64,000 nt of DNA, from positions 248,001 to 312,000 of the forward strand of contig NZ_CP104145.1 of assembly GCF_025200715.1 (NCBI RefSeq), read 5' to 3'. Shown in pieces: positions 18,918 to 27,471 of the stretch. Source of the stretch: Rhizobium sullae (GTDB lineage: Bacteria; Pseudomonadota; Alphaproteobacteria; Rhizobiales; Rhizobiaceae). The stretch's first letter is position 1. The number at the start of each line of letters is the position of its first letter. A model generated the notes under the pieces. That model was not told where the DNA came from. It did not search any database and saw only the letters and a program-made list of their open reading frames with translations. The position numbers and the translations under genes are program-made.

Positions 18918-18953
18918 ATGTTGCAATTCGATCTTTTGGTTTCATTTGAAGCA
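18918..18953 (-). promoter_or_regulatory. Probable vir boxes upstream of virB1
   Basis: VirG recognises TNCAATTGAAAY. On the minus strand TTCAAATGAAAC at 18939-18950 matches 11 of 12 positions. A weaker half-match, TGCAATTCGATC on the plus strand at 18922-18933, matches 9 of 12. Both lie about 90-115 bases upstream of the virB1 start, the usual place. This implies the operon would be plant-signal induced, provided VirA/VirG are encoded elsewhere. Confidence 0.6.
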
Positions 18954-19144
18954 AATACGGTTTTAGCGCGTTCCGCGAGCACTAGACGAGTCGATGCAAG
19001 TGCCGTGACGTAGGTGGTTTGCTGCACAAGTGGAAGAACCAATCTACCTTGTTTAAAGCGATGGAATGAAAGGCCGATGCTGGAGGGTGCTTCTGTGAAT
19101 ATCGACCCAAGAGTCGAACAAACAGCGGCTTGTCTGTAGCATCG
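18954..19144. other. Gap between virB promoter and IS3 end, nothing recognised
   Basis: About 190 bases with no supported gene. A minus-strand reading frame runs through it without known similarity. Confidence 0.4.
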
Positions 19145-19458
19145 TGACCTTGCCCCGTTGAAATAATGCATTTTGAAGTAAGCTCTGGCCCATTGAGAGG
19201 ACCAGAGAATGAAGCGCAACCGTTTCACGGACGAACAGATCATCGGCATTCTGAAGGAGCACGGCGAGCCTGCGAACGGCACGCCGGTCTCGGAGCTTTG
19301 CCGCAAGCACGGTGTCAGCGATGCCAGCATCTATAAATGGAAAGCCAAGTTTGGCGGCATGGAGGTGTCCGAGGCCAAGCGGCTGAAGACGCTGGAGGAC
19401 GAGAACACGAAGCTAAAGCGGCTTCTGGCTTATGCCATGCTCGACAATGCCGCTATGG
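19145..19458 (+). mobile_element. IS3-family (IS407 group) left end with truncated orfA
   Basis: The left terminal repeat is visible at 19145 (TGACCTTGCCCCGTTGAAAT). orfA starts at 19209 and encodes the N-terminal helix-turn-helix of an IS3 transposase (FTDEQIIGILKEHGEP; LCRKHGVSDASIYKWKAKFG). The leucine-zipper region follows (LKTLEDENTKLKRLLAYAMLDNAAM). The similarity stops near 19458, so the last part of orfA, all of orfB and the right end are gone. The frame stays open to 19700 by chance. Confidence 0.85.
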
Positions 19459-19692
19459 TCTGCCTCGTCCGTGCAAGGATACGCGACATCGTAAATGACG
19501 AATCCAGTTGCATAAATGTATCCGGCCTCTCGCGAGTGGGCTGCGGTTGCAGCCAGGCCATGATGAGATCCGCACACGCCGTTCCCAATAAATGGTTCGG
19601 GCACGAAGCCGCTTTTTTGCGCAGGACTTACGGCATGTTGATCCACTGTTTCGTCATCACTATTCCCGAGCCTTGCAATCGAGTTTGGATCG
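19459..19692. other. Unassigned sequence between IS fragments
   Basis: About 230 bases between the IS3 and IS110 fragments. A minus-strand frame at 19413-19646 is open but has no recognisable similarity. Confidence 0.4.
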
Positions 19693-19800
19693 TCAGGTGA
19701 AGGCAGGGTCTCTGCGTTCGTAGAGCGCTCCAGGCTTGGTCAGGACAACCCAGACAATCCGGGCCATTTTAGCGGCAAGTGCGACGTGAGCGCGACGAAC
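19693..19800 (-). pseudogene. IS110-family transposase, C-terminal fragment
   Basis: The minus-strand reading RRAHVALAAKMARIVWVVL ending ...YERRDPAFT resembles the C-terminal tail of IS110/IS1111-type transposases (VALA-K-ARI-W pattern). Nothing upstream in that frame belongs to the same protein, so only about 35 residues survive. It differs from the IS110 copy at 90-1224. Confidence 0.5.
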
Positions 19801-19866
19801 ACCCCACCTTTGCTTTTGTGATTGAGGCGGCGAGATAAGCTCCTTCATCGATAGGAGCGGAACGGG

Positions 19867-20337
19867 ATGGTTGGAGATCGCGCTGATGCCATGCTTGAAG
19901 TCATGGATGAAGGCATGCATGAAGCCAGGCATGAGGGAAAATATCGTCGGATCGAGGTGATCACCGGTCGGCGGCAGCGGCGGAATTGGACTGACGAGGA
20001 GAAGGCGCGGATTCTTGCGGAGAGCGCCGAACCCGAGGTGAACATCTCGGCTCTTGCCCGGCGCTGGGGCGTCAACCGCGGTTTGCTGAACGTCTGGCGT
20101 CGGGAAGCCGGGTTGACCTCTCGTCGATCTGCCAAGGCCTGCGCACACCAGGCGGTGTTCGTTCCGGTGACGGTGGTTGGCGATCGAACGGATTACCAGG
20201 GCTCGCCGTCGGATGTCGCCCACGTCGCCGCCGGTCGAATTGAGATCGAGATTGCCGGCGCGCGCCTGACCGTGATCGGTTCGGTGGCGCCCGAGTTGGC
20301 GCAAGCGGTAGTAGCGGCGTTGCGAGGTCGCCGGTGA
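19867..20337 (+). CDS. IS66-family accessory protein TnpA (Orf1)
   Basis: 156-residue IS66 Orf1. The helix-turn-helix region reads YRRIEVITGRRQRRNWTDEE, then ISALARRWGVNRGLLNVWRR. The C-terminal part (GRIEIEIAGARLTVIGSVAP) is also typical. The ATG at 19867 is used; an inner ATG at 19891 is possible. It overlaps the next gene by 4 bases (GTGATCG context), the normal IS66 arrangement. The element is incomplete: Orf2 is cut short and Orf3 is missing. Confidence 0.88.
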   Translation: MVGDRADAMLEVMDEGMHEARHEGKYRRIEVITGRRQRRNWTDEEKARILAESAEPEVNISALARRWGVNRGLLNVWRREAGLTSRRSAKACAHQAVFVPVTVVGDRTDYQGSPSDVAHVAAGRIEIEIAGARLTVIGSVAPELAQAVVAALRGRR

Positions 20338-20619
20338 TCGGTCTTTCGCCGAATGGCGTAAAGATCATGGTGGCGACGCAGCCTGTCGACTTCCGGCGCG
20401 GCATGAATGGCCTGGTGGCCTTGGTGGCGTCAGCGCTTGCGGCTGATCCTTATTGCGGTGACGTGTTCGTGTTCCGCGCCAAGCGTTGCGATCGCCTGCG
20501 CTGCATTTACTGGGACGGGTCAGGCATGATCCTAGCGACGAAGTGGTTGGAAGCGGGCAAGTTCGTTTGGCCGCCGGTCCGCGATGGCGCGATGCAGATG
20601 AGTAGCCAAGAGTTCTCGC
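20334..20619 (+). pseudogene. IS66-family TnpB (Orf2), truncated by IS6 copy 1
   Basis: Starts MIGLSPNGVKIMVATQPVDF, followed by RRGMNGLVALVASALAADPY and VFVFRAKRCDRLRCIYWDGSG, the diagnostic IS66 Orf2 (TnpB) motifs. The reading frame runs into the IS6-family element at 20620, losing the last 15-20 residues, and the DDE transposase Orf3 is absent. Confidence 0.88.
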
Positions 20620-21426
20620 GGCGATGTCACGTTGTTTGATCAAGGTCGGAACAAGGCGCTTGTGTGAGACGTCAGGCGGTTGCGCCGGTCACGGCTTTCC
20701 ACTGCGCCATCGCGCGGATCCGATGGATGTGGATGGCGAGGGCTGAGTTTTTCTGGTGCGGGGGGACGAAGAGATTTCGGAGTGCCGAAAAGATCGATAT
20801 GAACCGTTGCAAGCCGCCGACGGATCGAAATCCCTGCATCATCCGCTCCCGTTTTCGAAGCGGCACGTGAGAATTCTCGGCCCGATTGTTCAGGCCCTTG
20901 TGCGATCGATGTTCGACGGCGGGCATCACCTCCCGTCTTGCAGCACCATATGAGCGCAATTTGTCGGTGACGATCCGCTTCGGCGTCAGGCCTTGCTTCT
21001 TCAGCAGCCTGACCAGCAATCGCCTGGCGGCTTGGGTATCGCGGCGGGCTTGAACGATCTCGTCGAGAACGTAACCGTCTTGGTCAACGGCACGCCAGAG
21101 CCAATGTTTGCGGCCGCCGATGGAAATCACCACCTCGTCCAGATGCCAGATATCCTTTCGCGAAGGCCTCTTTCTGCACAACTGCCTGGCATAAGCCGTT
21201 CCGAATTTACGACCCCATCTCCGGATCGTCTCATGGGAGACGACGATACCGCGCTCCAGCAGCATCTCCTCGACCATCCTCAGGCTCAAAGGGAACCGAA
21301 AATACAGCCAGACCGCACGGGCGATGATCTGCGGTGGAAAGCGGTGGTTCTTGTAGCTTACGGCCGGACTGTTCATCCCAACCCATTACCAGACAACCGT
21401 TAAGCCGCTGACAACGTGACATCGCC
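20620..21426 (-). mobile_element. IS6-family element, copy 1
   Basis: 807 bp with 16-bp terminal inverted repeats GGCGATGTCACGTTGT (20620-20635, and its complement ending at 21426). It is nearly identical to copies at 30187-30993 and 40190-40994. The flanking octamers (GTTCTCGC left, GTACGGCC right) differ, so no target duplication remains. This points to recombination between copies or adjacent deletion rather than a simple insertion. The left side truncates an IS66 gene and the right side truncates folC. Confidence 0.93.
20672..21376 (-). CDS. IS6-family transposase, copy 1
   Basis: 234-residue DDE transposase of the IS6/IS26 family. The N-terminal part reads FPPQIIARAVWLYFRFPLSL; the catalytic Asp residues lie in DIWHLDEVVI and RIVTDKLRSYG, and the Glu in LNNRAENSHVP. 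Intact. Differs from copy 2 by only a few residues (Ala5/Thr, Glu/Asp in MVEEM, Met/Arg near the C-terminus). Confidence 0.95.
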   Translation of the reverse strand: MNSPAVSYKNHRFPPQIIARAVWLYFRFPLSLRMVEEMLLERGIVVSHETIRRWGRKFGTAYARQLCRKRPSRKDIWHLDEVVISIGGRKHWLWRAVDQDGYVLDEIVQARRDTQAARRLLVRLLKKQGLTPKRIVTDKLRSYGAARREVMPAVEHRSHKGLNNRAENSHVPLRKRERMMQGFRSVGGLQRFISIFSALRNLFVPPHQKNSALAIHIHRIRAMAQWKAVTGATA

Positions 21427-22057
21427 GTACGGCCGCCTCGTCTATCAGGACGAATTCGGTCTTGCGGACCTGCCATTGCCGCGGCTTCCCGGCCGCCATC
21501 AATATGCCAACGCAGCGGCCGCAATCCGCGCCGTCAAGGCAGCGGGTTTCGTCGTCACTGAAGCGATGATGGAAAAGGCTATGAATTCCGTCGAATGGCC
21601 TGGCCGCCTCCAGCGGCTGACCGAAGGCAACCTGATCGCACACGCTCCGCCCGGTGCCGAGATATGGGTCGATGGGGGCCACAATCCCGGCGCCGGCGAA
21701 GTCATCGCGGAAGCGATGGCAAATTTCGAAGAGAAGCAGCCGCGTCCGCTCTACCTCATAACCGGCATGATCAATACCAAGGAGCCGATCGGCTATTTCA
21801 AGGCCTTCGTGGGCCTTGCGGAAAAGGTCTTCTGCGTGCCGATCCGCGGCAGCGACGCGATGATCGATCCTGTGGTTCTGTCAAATTCTGCCTATGATGC
21901 TGGCCTTGTCGCCGAGCCGATGTCCACAGTCGGTGAAGCGTTGGACGTGATCAAGGAGACCCTTGATCCGCAGGTTCCGCCGCCGCGAATCCTGATCGGC
22001 GGTTCTCTCTATCTCGTCGGCGATGTCCTTGCTGACAACGGAACGCCCCCCAAATGA
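21427..22057 (+). pseudogene. folC: folC, C-terminal fragment
   Basis: About 209 codons encode the C-terminal half of dihydrofolate/folylpolyglutamate synthase (for example IWVDGGHNPGAGEVIAEAMA, LYLITGMINTKEPIGYFKAF, ILIGGSLYLVGDVLA). The ATP-binding N-terminal half is missing because the IS6 copy 1 end at 21426 replaces it. It shares a bidirectional terminator with trxA. folC next to trxA is a chromosomal gene order in rhizobia, so this looks like a captured chromosomal piece. Confidence 0.92.
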
Positions 22058-22088
22058 AATAGCCCGGTCGAAGCCGGGCTATTTCATT
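22053..22088. terminator. Bidirectional terminator between folC and trxA
   Basis: A perfect 15-bp stem AATGAAATAGCCCGG/CCGGGCTATTTCATT with loop TCGAAG. A/T-rich flanks lie on both sides, so it can serve both converging genes. The folC stop codon lies within the left arm. Confidence 0.9.
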
Positions 22089-22105
22089 CAGTATGCGATC
22101 AAAAA

Positions 22106-22426
22106 TTAAGCTGCGTTCGAAATCCAGCTCGAAAGAGCGGTCTTCGGAGCAGCACCAACCTTGATATCGGCAACTTCACCAGCCTTGAAGATGGCAAGCG
22201 TCGGAATCGAGCGGACGCCGAACTGAGCTGCCAGTTCCGGGTTTTCATCAATATTGAGCTTGGCGACCTTAACCTTGCCGGCAAGTTCGATCGCAATTTC
22301 CTCAAGACTCAGAGCGATCATCTTGCACGGACCGCACCACTCAGCCCAAAAATCAACGACGACGGGTTCTGCAGATTCCAGAACTTCCGACTGGAAGTTG
22401 TTGATATCGACTTTCACGGTAGCCAT
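22106..22426 (-). CDS. trxA: Thioredoxin
   Basis: 106-residue thioredoxin with active site WCGPCK at residues 30-35 and the cis-Pro loop RSIPTLAIF. Start at 22426 with AAGGAG upstream. The helix after the active site reads [11 protein letters not shown], whereas thioredoxins normally have Pro (E. coli Pro40) where Leu39 occurs here. The protein otherwise looks complete and functional. It is convergent with the folC fragment and probably came with it from the chromosome; a second trxA in the main chromosome is expected. Confidence 0.95.
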   Translation of the reverse strand: MATVKVDINNFQSEVLESAEPVVVDFWAEWCGPCKMIALSLEEIAIELAGKVKVAKLNIDENPELAAQFGVRSIPTLAIFKAGEVADIKVGAAPKTALSSWISNAA

Positions 22427-22478
22427 AGGCTGCTCCTTTAGCGGAATTTACTGTTGATCCACATGTGATGGTGGACTG

Positions 22479-22847
22479 TCATGGAAGCGTTCCTGTCAAA
22501 GTCCAGACTGTCCCGGTGTCCATGCTTTGATTGAGCACCGAGATGGTGCCGTTGGCCGCTCCCCTTTGATTGGCGGGATCCGTCGTCTGTTGCACGGAGT
22601 TGGAGATCATTGCAGCAGCGACCGTACCTTTACCGATCTGGACTTGGATGTTCGCGTCACCCGCCGCGGTTCGTCCTTGCATGTCGACTCGGGCAACGCC
22701 CACGTTGTGCAATGTGCCAGCCCCACGTCCTAGATCGGCGAAAGTGATTTGTGCAATGACATCCGCACAGTCATTCTGCTGCTCCCCACGGTTCGGGGTA
22801 ATTCTTCCCCGGATTGCGTTGTTGGTGTTCGTCTTGATCAACGGCAT
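22479..22847 (-). CDS. Hypothetical protein, 122 residues
   Basis: Not recognised. The ATG at 22847 has GAGGAG 8 bases upstream and gives a chain beginning MPLIKTNTNNAIRGRITPNR. The protein is rich in Asn, Gln, Thr and Gly, has one Cys, no signal peptide and no membrane helix. The middle part alternates hydrophobic and polar residues (VDMQGRTAAGDANIQVQIGK), which suggests beta-structure. It ends about 50 bases before the trxA start region on the same strand, but separate regulation is likely. A longer start at 22895 lacks a good ribosome site. Confidence 0.6.
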   Translation of the reverse strand: MPLIKTNTNNAIRGRITPNRGEQQNDCADVIAQITFADLGRGAGTLHNVGVARVDMQGRTAAGDANIQVQIGKGTVAAAMISNSVQQTTDPANQRGAANGTISVLNQSMDTGTVWTLTGTLP

Positions 22848-23276
22848 AATGAACTCCTCTCGTGCCTCCTGAAGGAGTTTCAAGATTCGTGCCAAGTCGG
22901 CCGATTGAGCTGACGAAACAATTATTCGCTGCTATCTCAAAGAGGTGGGCGGAAAATGCGGGATCGGGCGAAGAGGAATGCGTGTCGCGGAGCCGACAAA
23001 GGTGACGATGAATGTCGTAAGTTGGACGCTTGAAGATAGCTATAGATGTGAGCTTTCCCGGTTGCCGCGTTGAGTGGAAATTTTCTTGTTATTTGACAGA
23101 GCGTGACCGAAAAGCTTATAAAGCAGCTATATCCCCGTCATTGCCATCAGATAAAGGAAGGGCCGGCCCGATCGGCGCTCAGTGCGATGCCTCGACTCCG
23201 CGCTTTGCAAGCAAACATTTCAACGCTGGCGCCGCTGGTCGGCTATGCCTCCGAAGGTGCTGACAAGAGGCGGCGG
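22848..23276. other. Unassigned sequence upstream of the hypothetical gene
   Basis: About 430 bases without a supportable gene. Two short plus-strand frames (23030-23263 and 23103-23303) lack domains and convincing ribosome sites, and the second runs into the IS6 end. Confidence 0.45.
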
Positions 23277-23302
23277 GGTGATGTCACGTTGTCAGCGGCT
23301 TA
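23277..23302 (+). repeat. Relic of a fourth IS6-family copy (end only)
   Basis: The 26 bases beginning GGTGATGTCACGTTGTCAGC and ending CGGCTTA match the left end of IS6 copy 2 (30187 onward). The rest of the element is absent: an IS5-family element starts at once. Orientation is as copy 2 and opposite to copy 1. Confidence 0.85.
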
Positions 23303-24150
23303 GGACCGATCGACATTCAGGATTCCCAAATCGGTTGATCACTGATTCATAGGGTACCGTGTGAAGCACGGAGGCCTTGATGGGAGTGAAGCGATACGAG
23401 TTGAACGAGGCGCAATGGTCGAGAATTGCGCCTTTGTTGCCAGGCAAGGCCAGCGATCCAGGTCGGACGGGCGTAGATAACCGGTTGTTTGTGAACGGAT
23501 GTTTGTGGGTGCTGCGCTCGGGTGCACACTGGCGGGACCTGCCGGAGCGCTACGGCAAGTGGAAGACGGTCCATCGCCGGTTCAGTCGCTGGTGCCATGC
23601 CGGCGTATGGGAACGGGTCTTTGATGCCCTCACTGCTGACCGGGACAATCAGTACTTAATGATCGACAGCACCATCGTGCGTGCCCATCAACAGGCGGCG
23701 AGCGGAAAAGGGGGGCCAAGGATCAGGCGCTGGGGCGTTCCAGAGGTGGACTGACACCAAGATCCATATGCTGGCCGATGCACTCGGGCGTCCCTTGCGC
23801 TTTATCGTGACGGCCGGCCAGGTCGGCGACATCACGCAAGCTCCCGCTCTTCTTCATGATCAGACAGGTCAGGCCGTTCTGGGCGATAAAGCCTATGACA
23901 GCAATGCCTTGCGGGCAACAATCGCGAAGATGGAGGCCGAAGCGGTCATACCCTCAAACCGTTCCCGAAAAGTCATCATTCCGCATGATCCGATCATCTA
24001 CAAGCATCGCAATCGCATCGAAAGGTGCTTCAATCGCCTGAAACACTTCCGACGCTTTGCCACACGCTACGAACGTCGAACTATTCACTTCATAGGATTC
24101 ATCCATCTCGCTGCGATCATGATCTGGATACCATGAATGTCGATCGGCCC
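23303..24150 (+). mobile_element. IS5-family (IS427 group) element
   Basis: 848 bp with 16-bp inverted ends GGACCGATCGACATTC (23303-23318) and GAATGTCGATCGGCCC (24135-24150), 15 of 16 matching. TTA flanks both sides (23300-23302 and 24151-24153), consistent with a short target duplication. It is inserted at the end of an IS6 relic. Confidence 0.9.
23380..24136 (+). pseudogene. IS5-family transposase with an extra frameshift
   Basis: orfA starts at 23380 (MGVKRYELNEAQWSRIAPLL) and reaches a run AAAAGGGGGG at 23706-23715, the expected slippage site for a programmed -1 shift. After that shift the frame reads KDQALGRSRGGLT, but a further base is missing near 23754: CTGACACC where CTGACCACC is expected. 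The remainder (TKIHMLADALGRPLRFIVTA ... IERCFNRLKHFRRFATRYER) is therefore in the third frame to 24136. DDE parts are present (MIDSTIVRAHQ; VLGDKAYDS; NRIERCFNRLK). Because of the missing base a normal single slip does not restore the protein. Confidence 0.85.
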
Positions 24151-24324
24151 TTAAGACTAGAGCGCGATGTGATCGCCCCCTAAGAGGCAAGACGCGATGA
24201 TGCCCGTTCGCCGTTCCGATCGGCCCTCCATGCTGCGACAAGACAAGCCAGAACCGCTATGCTCCAATAGATGTTAGTGGAAGTTTCCACTGATGACCCG
24301 TATTGTCCGCCGCACCATGTCTGG
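24151..24324. other. Gap downstream of nodJ
   Basis: About 170 bases between the IS5 element and nodJ. No gene; a short AGTGGAA/TTCCACT inverted repeat at 24276-24291 is too weak to call a terminator. Genes such as nodH or nodPQ that follow nodIJ in some rhizobia are absent here. Confidence 0.5.
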
Positions 24325-25113
24325 TCACGGCATTAGGCGTCGACGGAGCAATGCAGCCGACAAGAAAAATGGTACTACTACGTAGATACAAAGAGCGCCG
24401 ATATGCAGGCCGACATCGATCACCGGGCGGCCGAGCATTGTCGGACGGATGAGCTCGATCGAATGTGCCAGCGGCAAGAATCGTGTTACCTGTTGAAAAG
24501 CGCCAGGCAGTTGGTCGACTGGAAAGACAGCGCCGGACAGGAACAGCATCGGTGTGATGACGAGCGTCTGATAGAATATGAAATAGTCGTAACTGGGCGC
24601 AAGTGCCGTGACGACCATGGCTAGGCTCGCAAACGCTAGGCCGGTCAGGGCGATGATCGGCAGCGCATAGAGGAGGGACGACCATTCCGCGTAGCCCAGC
24701 ATGGCGGCGACGATCCCAATTCCGGTACCCGCCAGAGACGCCTTGGTCGCTGCCCACGCCAATTCACCGACAACGATATCGCCGATCGTGACCTGTGTGT
24801 ATAGGATTGCTTCCCAAGTGCCTTGAGAGCGCATGCGAGCGAAAGCCGCGTAAACCGTTTCGGAGGTCGACGCGCTCATCGCGCTTGTCGCAACCAGTCC
24901 GGCTGCCAGAAATGCAATGTACGATACGCCGTCAACGCGCCCAACCATCATTCCCAAGCCAGTGCCGAGGCCGAACAGGTAGATCAAGGGGTCGGCGAGG
25001 TTACCTAGGATCGACGCAAGCGCGACTTTTTTCCATGCCAGATAATTGCGGCGCCATACGGAAACCCAGTTCCACACGTTGGCGGGCAGAGCCGCCGCAT
25101 AAAGCTTCCACAT
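24325..25113 (-). CDS. nodJ: Nod factor export permease NodJ
   Basis: 262-residue ABC-2 type permease with six hydrophobic segments (for example ISYIAF region [60 protein letters not shown]). With NodI it exports lipochitooligosaccharides. Starts 3 bases after the nodI stop. Last gene of the nodABCIJ operon; complete. Confidence 0.96.
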   Translation of the reverse strand: MWKLYAAALPANVWNWVSVWRRNYLAWKKVALASILGNLADPLIYLFGLGTGLGMMVGRVDGVSYIAFLAAGLVATSAMSASTSETVYAAFARMRSQGTWEAILYTQVTIGDIVVGELAWAATKASLAGTGIGIVAAMLGYAEWSSLLYALPIIALTGLAFASLAMVVTALAPSYDYFIFYQTLVITPMLFLSGAVFPVDQLPGAFQQVTRFLPLAHSIELIRPTMLGRPVIDVGLHIGALCIYVVVPFFLSAALLRRRLMP

Positions 25114-25116
25114 CGT

Positions 25117-26139
25117 TCAGTCCTTCAGCTCACGCCCGGTCAACCGTAAAAAGACGTCCTCAAGATTAGGCGCACGCTGTAGAATGCGCAGACCCGCGCG
25201 CCCGTCCAGTTGCACTCGCACCTGCTCTGGGTCGGGGGCATAACAGAAGAGGGTCTCGCCGCTCACCTCTATGTGCCGCGCGTATGAACTGACCAGCGCA
25301 CTCAACTCATGGGGATTCCCACCGTAGACCTCAATTACCTGGCAACCGATCTGCTCGTCTATCAGCTCTTGAGGCCGGCCTTCGGCGATCTTTCGCCCTT
25401 CTTCGAGCACGCACAGCCGGTCGCACAACCGCTCGGCCTCTTCCATGATATGGGTGGTCAGGAGAATCGTCTTGCCGCGTGCCAACAGCGAGCGCAGCCG
25501 TTCCCAGATCAGGTGGCGCGCGTGCGGGTCGAGTCCAGTGGTCGGCTCATCCAATATCAAGAGCTGGGGGTCGTTGATGAGCGCACGCGCCAGTGTCAGG
25601 CGCCGCCTCATACCGCCGGATAGGTCCACGACACGGGCATCGGCTTTGCTCTCAAGGCGCGCAAACTCAAGGAGCGATGGGATGATCGCTTCGATTTCGT
25701 TCTTGCTCATCCGGAAGTATCGCCCGAAGACCAACAAGTTCTCGCGCACGGTGAATTCCAAGTCGAGGTTGTCGAACTGCGGAACTACGCCGATACCCAT
25801 GCGAGCTAGGCGAGCCCGCGCAGGCACCGGCACCCCGAGCACAGTGATCTCACCCGTACTAGGGGTTGTCATGCCAAGGATCATACGCGTGATCGTGCTT
25901 TTCCCCGCGCCGTTCGGCCCTAACAGACCGAAGCACTCACCCGCCGCAACGGTGAACGAGAGTCCATCGACAACGGATCTGTCACCGTATGACTTTTTTA
26001 CGTCGGCAAGATCGATTGCCACGGTTGACATGGAATCAGGTGTGGAAATCTTGACGCTGAAACCCGTGGGGCCCTCCCGCTCGAACGGACTCGGCTCAAG
26101 GCGGCACGAAACCTGTGGGCCCAACTCACGATTTAACAA
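25117..26139 (-). CDS. nodI: Nod factor export ATP-binding protein NodI
   Basis: ABC ATPase with Walker [11 protein letters not shown]-loop ([17 protein letters not shown]), signature [10 protein letters not shown], Walker [14 protein letters not shown] and H-loop [11 protein letters not shown]. Counting from the TTG at 26139 gives 340 residues; this start has AAGGAGG about 11 bases upstream and agrees with the longer NodI forms in some rhizobia. An in-frame ATG at 26031 would give 304 residues, closer to the R. leguminosarum type, but it lacks a clear ribosome site. The N-terminus is thus uncertain; the identity is not. Confidence 0.95.
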   Translation of the reverse strand: MLNRELGPQVSCRLEPSPFEREGPTGFSVKISTPDSMSTVAIDLADVKKSYGDRSVVDGLSFTVAAGECFGLLGPNGAGKSTITRMILGMTTPSTGEITVLGVPVPARARLARMGIGVVPQFDNLDLEFTVRENLLVFGRYFRMSKNEIEAIIPSLLEFARLESKADARVVDLSGGMRRRLTLARALINDPQLLILDEPTTGLDPHARHLIWERLRSLLARGKTILLTTHIMEEAERLCDRLCVLEEGRKIAEGRPQELIDEQIGCQVIEVYGGNPHELSALVSSYARHIEVSGETLFCYAPDPEQVRVQLDGRAGLRILQRAPNLEDVFLRLTGRELKD

Positions 26140-26190
26140 TTGACTTTCGCCTCCTTTTGCAAAACTCGCCGATCTACGGTATCTGGCTAA

Positions 26191-27471
26191 TCACGCGACA
26201 TCGGACGTGCCTTCGGATGCCGCCAACCTTGGGCTTTGCACCGCGATCTGCTTTCGACCGCTGTCCGGTACATTCGGAGCGAAACCGCGCGACAGCCAAT
26301 CGCTGTTAGACAATGTACACAAGGCATAGGCTTTCAAAGGAAGTAAGAGAAAGAGGTTAATAGGTGTGTGCAGCGCGAAACCCAAAAATCTAAGTTGGCG
26401 AGCACGAAACGCTACAACACTGCAGCGTATCATGGTCATGGAGACAATCATCAAGACTGTCCAGCATGGCACTGTGGCTGACAGTATGAATTCCGCAAGT
26501 CCCGTCACTAGTGACACCGCGAGTAACAGCGGCCCGACATTCTGCCCGATCACGTCGAACGTGAGAAAGCGGTCAAGGCCTGGCAGTAGCTGGAGTGCTA
26601 GAAAGGTGTCCCGGAACGTGCTGCGTGCCCAACGCAGTTGTTGGCGCAGATACGATCCCAGCGTGTCCGGAACGACTGTTGCTACGACGGCGTCCGGAAC
26701 ATACTCGGTTCGGAAGCCTGCTTTCAGCATGAGAATCGTCAGATGGCGATCCTCACCGAAGTCACTTGGTCTGCCCCGAAACAGTTGCGTCTCGTACTGA
26801 TCTAGCAGGGAAAGGAGCGCGGACCGCCGGTACATAGCACTTGGGCCGCAGCAACACATCACGGCACCGAAGCGTGCCTGTGCCGCGCGTTCTTCGTTGC
26901 AGGCAAGCCAATACTCCATATCGATCAATCGCGTCAGCCAAGTGTCACGCCGGTTGCTGGCGATCAACTGGCCCATCACCGCACCGACCCCCGGATTTTG
27001 CATCGTCAATGCGAGCTTGGTCACGACGTCGGACGCGACAGTGCTGTCTGAGTCCACATTTAGCACCAAATCTCCAGATGATTGGCGTATTGCGGCGATC
27101 TGCGCTTTGCGTTTTCCGACATTCTCCGGGAGCAGAATAAAGCTGAACCTCGGATCGCGCGCATAAGCATCATGTACACGCACGATTGCGTCGCGGTTCC
27201 TAGAACCGTCATCGACGACATAGACTCGCAGTTCTCCAGCATAATCCTGGTCTGCAATGGACGCGAGGCACGCCGAGAGGATGCGCGGGTCCTCGTTAAA
27301 GCAGGGGACGATAACATCAACGGCTGGCCGGGGGCCGGTCGCGACCGGTGGCGCCGAGATTGCTGATCCGTTTGCGGGGCGAGTATAAAGGACCTGCATG
27401 CTCTTGTAAGCGGTCGAGAGCAGGGCATAGAGCGAGATGGCGGCGATGCTGGCTGTGTCAAGCAGATACAT
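26191..27471 (-). CDS. nodC: N-acetylglucosaminyltransferase NodC
   Basis: 426-residue membrane processive GT2 enzyme that makes the chitooligosaccharide backbone. The N-terminal helix reads SIAAISLYALLSTAYKSMQV. The catalytic core shows VDVIVPCFNEDP, VLNVDSDST, the FGEDRHLT motif and the QQLRW processivity motif, and several C-terminal membrane helices follow (PINLFLLLPLKAYALCTLSN). I chose the ATG at 27471 (MYLLDTAS), which overlaps nodB by 14 bases; the frame stays open to 27840 only by chance. Confidence 0.97.
   Translation of the reverse strand: MYLLDTASIAAISLYALLSTAYKSMQVLYTRPANGSAISAPPVATGPRPAVDVIVPCFNEDPRILSACLASIADQDYAGELRVYVVDDGSRNRDAIVRVHDAYARDPRFSFILLPENVGKRKAQIAAIRQSSGDLVLNVDSDSTVASDVVTKLALTMQNPGVGAVMGQLIASNRRDTWLTRLIDMEYWLACNEERAAQARFGAVMCCCGPSAMYRRSALLSLLDQYETQLFRGRPSDFGEDRHLTILMLKAGFRTEYVPDAVVATVVPDTLGSYLRQQLRWARSTFRDTFLALQLLPGLDRFLTFDVIGQNVGPLLLAVSLVTGLAEFILSATVPCWTVLMIVSMTMIRCSVVAFRARQLRFLGFALHTPINLFLLLPLKAYALCTLSNSDWLSRGFAPNVPDSGRKQIAVQSPRLAASEGTSDVA

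Noticed and set aside
19459..19700. Extension of the IS3 orfA frame to 19700
   Set aside because: Similarity to IS3 OrfA stops near 19458; the remainder is chance read-through into unrelated DNA.
24276..24291. Terminator after nodJ
   Set aside because: Only a 7-bp stem with a 2-base loop and no U-run; too weak.
24257..24757. ORF overlapping nodJ on the same strand in another frame
   Set aside because: Pro/Arg/His-rich shadow of nodJ with no conserved features.
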